Positions 62,078 to 64,000 of a DNA stretch of 64,000 nucleotides are shown one piece after another. How positions within the stretch are numbered: the stretch's first letter is position 1; every line of letters begins with the position of its first letter. Below the pieces are notes generated by a model. That model saw nothing but the letters and a program-made list of their open reading frames with translations, did not search any database and was not told the DNA's origin. This stretch comes from Streptococcaceae bacterium (lineage in GTDB: Bacteria > Bacillota > Bacilli > Lactobacillales > Streptococcaceae), in NCBI GenBank assembly GCA_022484805.1, contig JAKVKP010000003.1, positions 1 through 64,000 on the forward strand, given 5' to 3'. Both the position numbers and the translations under genes were made by a program.

Positions 62078-63979
62078 ATGTTATTACTTCAAGTACAGGA
62101 TATTAGTAAATTATTTGGTTCAGACATTCTGTTTGAACACCTTGATATGCAAATTGAGTCAAACGCCAAAATCGGACTTGTCGGTAAAAATGGTGCTGGT
62201 AAAAGTACGTTTTTAAAAATTATCGCAGGTATTGAAACGGCTACCTCCGGTGAAATAATTACCAAAAAAAATCTTACTATGAGCTATCTGGATCAAAATA
62301 GTGGTTTACAATCCTCACTTACAATTTTCGAAGAATTATTGACCGTTTTTCAAGATTTGATTGACGAAGCAAAGGCACTTAAAAGGCTTGAGCAAAAAAT
62401 GGGAGAAGCAACTGGCTCAACATTAGAAGAAATTATGCTTGAATACGATAATCGTAGCGTTGCCTTTACAAATAACGGCGGCTACAGCTATGAAACTGAT
62501 GTTAAGGCAGTCTTGAATGGTTTTAATTTTCCAGAATCAAGCTATCATAAAAAAATCAGCGAATTATCGGGTGGCCAAAGAACAAGATTAGCCTTGGCAA
62601 AAACATTATTATCAAAGCCAGAATTATTGATTCTTGATGAACCAACTAACCATTTAGACATTCAAACACTTAACTGGCTCGAAAATTACTTAAAAAATTA
62701 TAAGCAAGCATTGTTAATTGTCAGCCACGACCGTTATTTTTTGGATAAAACAACCAATCTGACCTATGAAATTTCTAAGCGAACGATGAAGCGTTACGTT
62801 GGCAATTACTCAAGCTTTTTAAAGCAAAAAGCGCAGGATTACCAAAGTGAAATCAAAAATTTTAATAAGCAGCAAAAAGAAATTGCCAAGTTAGAACAAT
62901 TTGTCGAAAAAAATATTACACGCGCCTCAACGACCAAGCGCGCGCAAAGTAAACGTAAGCAGCTCGAAAAAATATCGGTCCTGGATGCTCCGATGCTGGA
63001 TAATAAAAGTATTCATTTTACATTTCAGATTGATAAACCTTCTGGCAATCTAGTTTTATCAACTGAGCAGCTGGCAATTGGCTATGGCAATCAAAATATC
63101 GCAAAAAATATTACTTTTGAACAGCGACGACAAGAACGATTTGTCATTGTTGGACCAAACGGAATTGGCAAGTCAACATTACTTAAAACAATTATCGGCG
63201 CAATACCACCTCAAGCTGGTAGCTTTAAATTAGGCGCAAATGTCTCGGTTGGGTACTATGATCAAATCCAAGAGCGATTAACCAAAAACAAAACTGTCCT
63301 CAACGAGCTTTGGGACGATTTTTCAACAACACCTGAAAAAGACATTAGATCTCGTTTAGGGGCATTTCTTTTTAGTGGAGATGACGTTAAAAAAACTGTA
63401 GGTGATTTAAGTGGTGGTGAGCGCGCTAGACTTTTGTTAGCAAAGCTATCCATGGAAAATCATAATTTTTTAATCCTAGATGAGCCGACTAACCATTTAG
63501 ATATTGATAGTAAGGAAGTATTAGAGCAGAGCCTTGCAAATTTTGAAGGTACGATTCTATTTGTATCACATGATCGCTACTTCATCAATCAAATTGCCAC
63601 ACAGGTAATCGAGCTAAATCCTGATAGCTCTAAACAGTTTCTAGGTAACTATGATTACTATCTTGAAAAAAAGGCAGAATTTGAAAATAATTTAGCAACC
63701 GTAAAACCAACTGTTAAATCAAATAGTCAGGCTGTCAGCAAAGAGAAGCAACGTGAACAACGTAAGCTAAAACGCTCAATTGAAGCCTTGGAAATGGAAA
63801 TGGAAAAACTTGATGCAGAAATCGAAAGCATCCACCAAGCCTTACTCAAACCCGAACTAGCTCAGGATTACGAAAAGCTACATCAGCTTAATGACGAGCT
63901 TGAAGCAAAAGAAAGCGCGCAAATCAGAGTGATGTCCGATTGGGAAAAACAATCTTTGGAATTGGAAGCATTTGAATAA
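62078..63979 (+). CDS. ABC-F family ATPase (YdiF/Uup-like)
   Basis: 633 residues, two ABC domains without membrane segments. Walker A GKNGAGKST and GPNGIGKST; signatures LSGGQRTRLALAK and LSGGERARLLLAK; Walker B LLILDEPTNHLD and FLILDEPTNHLD. A charged interdomain linker (NFNKQQKEIAKLEQFVEKN) and a C-terminal coiled coil (KLKRSIEALEMEMEKLDAEI) fit YdiF/Uup. Such proteins bind the ribosomal E site and rescue stalled or stressed translation. The ATG at 62078 has AAAGGTG upstream; the GTG at 62069 is inside that site. The gene ends near the window edge. Confidence 0.93.
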   Translation: MLLLQVQDISKLFGSDILFEHLDMQIESNAKIGLVGKNGAGKSTFLKIIAGIETATSGEIITKKNLTMSYLDQNSGLQSSLTIFEELLTVFQDLIDEAKALKRLEQKMGEATGSTLEEIMLEYDNRSVAFTNNGGYSYETDVKAVLNGFNFPESSYHKKISELSGGQRTRLALAKTLLSKPELLILDEPTNHLDIQTLNWLENYLKNYKQALLIVSHDRYFLDKTTNLTYEISKRTMKRYVGNYSSFLKQKAQDYQSEIKNFNKQQKEIAKLEQFVEKNITRASTTKRAQSKRKQLEKISVLDAPMLDNKSIHFTFQIDKPSGNLVLSTEQLAIGYGNQNIAKNITFEQRRQERFVIVGPNGIGKSTLLKTIIGAIPPQAGSFKLGANVSVGYYDQIQERLTKNKTVLNELWDDFSTTPEKDIRSRLGAFLFSGDDVKKTVGDLSGGERARLLLAKLSMENHNFLILDEPTNHLDIDSKEVLEQSLANFEGTILFVSHDRYFINQIATQVIELNPDSSKQFLGNYDYYLEKKAEFENNLATVKPTVKSNSQAVSKEKQREQRKLKRSIEALEMEMEKLDAEIESIHQALLKPELAQDYEKLHQLNDELEAKESAQIRVMSDWEKQSLELEAFE

Positions 63980-64000
63980 TTATGCATATTAAATAACCAG

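Overview
The window is low-GC, gene-dense DNA from a Gram-positive bacterium of the order Lactobacillales (lactic acid bacteria); I cannot name the genus. Evidence: an SMK-box (SAM-III) riboswitch in front of metK, a tadA-ffs pair, groESL under a perfect CIRCE element plus a degenerate CtsR box, clpP behind a CtsR box, rex next to groESL and an ABC-F gene, CcpA-type cre sites at two sugar operons, strong AGGAGG ribosome binding sites, and many GTG/TTG starts. No rRNA or tRNA gene was seen; the only stable RNA recognised is the small SRP RNA.

Layout. 1-8887 (all minus): one operon encoding an amino-acid-type ABC importer (ATPase and two permeases, no binding protein), a glycyl radical enzyme with its activase, a FadR-type GntR regulator, a PLP aminotransferase, an SDR and a VanH-like D-2-hydroxyacid dehydrogenase cut by the window edge. 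This looks like an anaerobic catabolic pathway for an amino-acid-like compound. 8888-11180: mostly non-coding or decayed DNA with an orphan structured RNA/terminator and a GNAT gene. 11181-19781: ffs, tadA, an alpha-glucosidase/CUT1 sugar ABC operon with its LacI regulator, and two cell-wall enzymes (GH73 and M15). 20385-30034: housekeeping and stress genes: metK, corA-type transporter, birA, an E1 alpha/beta pair without E2/E3, clpP, htrA, rlmH.

30284-38619 (minus) is the most unusual locus: a small leader ORF, a membrane protein carrying an internal LPQTN sequence fused to a TasA-like domain, a SipW-type signal peptidase, two TasA/camelysin-like proteins and a 1675-residue repeat-built surface protein. 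The order resembles the tapA-sipW-tasA biofilm-fibre operon of Bacillus. About 220-330 bp upstream of the leader ORF lies an uninterrupted array of 22 copies of a pentanucleotide, a typical hypermutable phase-variation sequence.

39227-46098 (minus): a peptide ABC transporter with a fused double ATPase, and a Xaa-Pro dipeptidase, together a peptide-uptake and breakdown module. 46490-52463: ferrochelatase, MFS exporter, GtrA protein and a two-component system with an unusually large multi-pass sensor kinase. 52578-58803 (minus): LacI regulator, GH32 fructosidase and a second CUT1 ABC importer behind a near-consensus promoter with a cre site at the transcription start. 58904-63979: groESL, rex and an ABC-F ATPase. 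Dispersed short intergenic repeats (MITE-like, three partial copies; a CCAATCTTTC palindrome, three copies) link otherwise unrelated intergenic regions.
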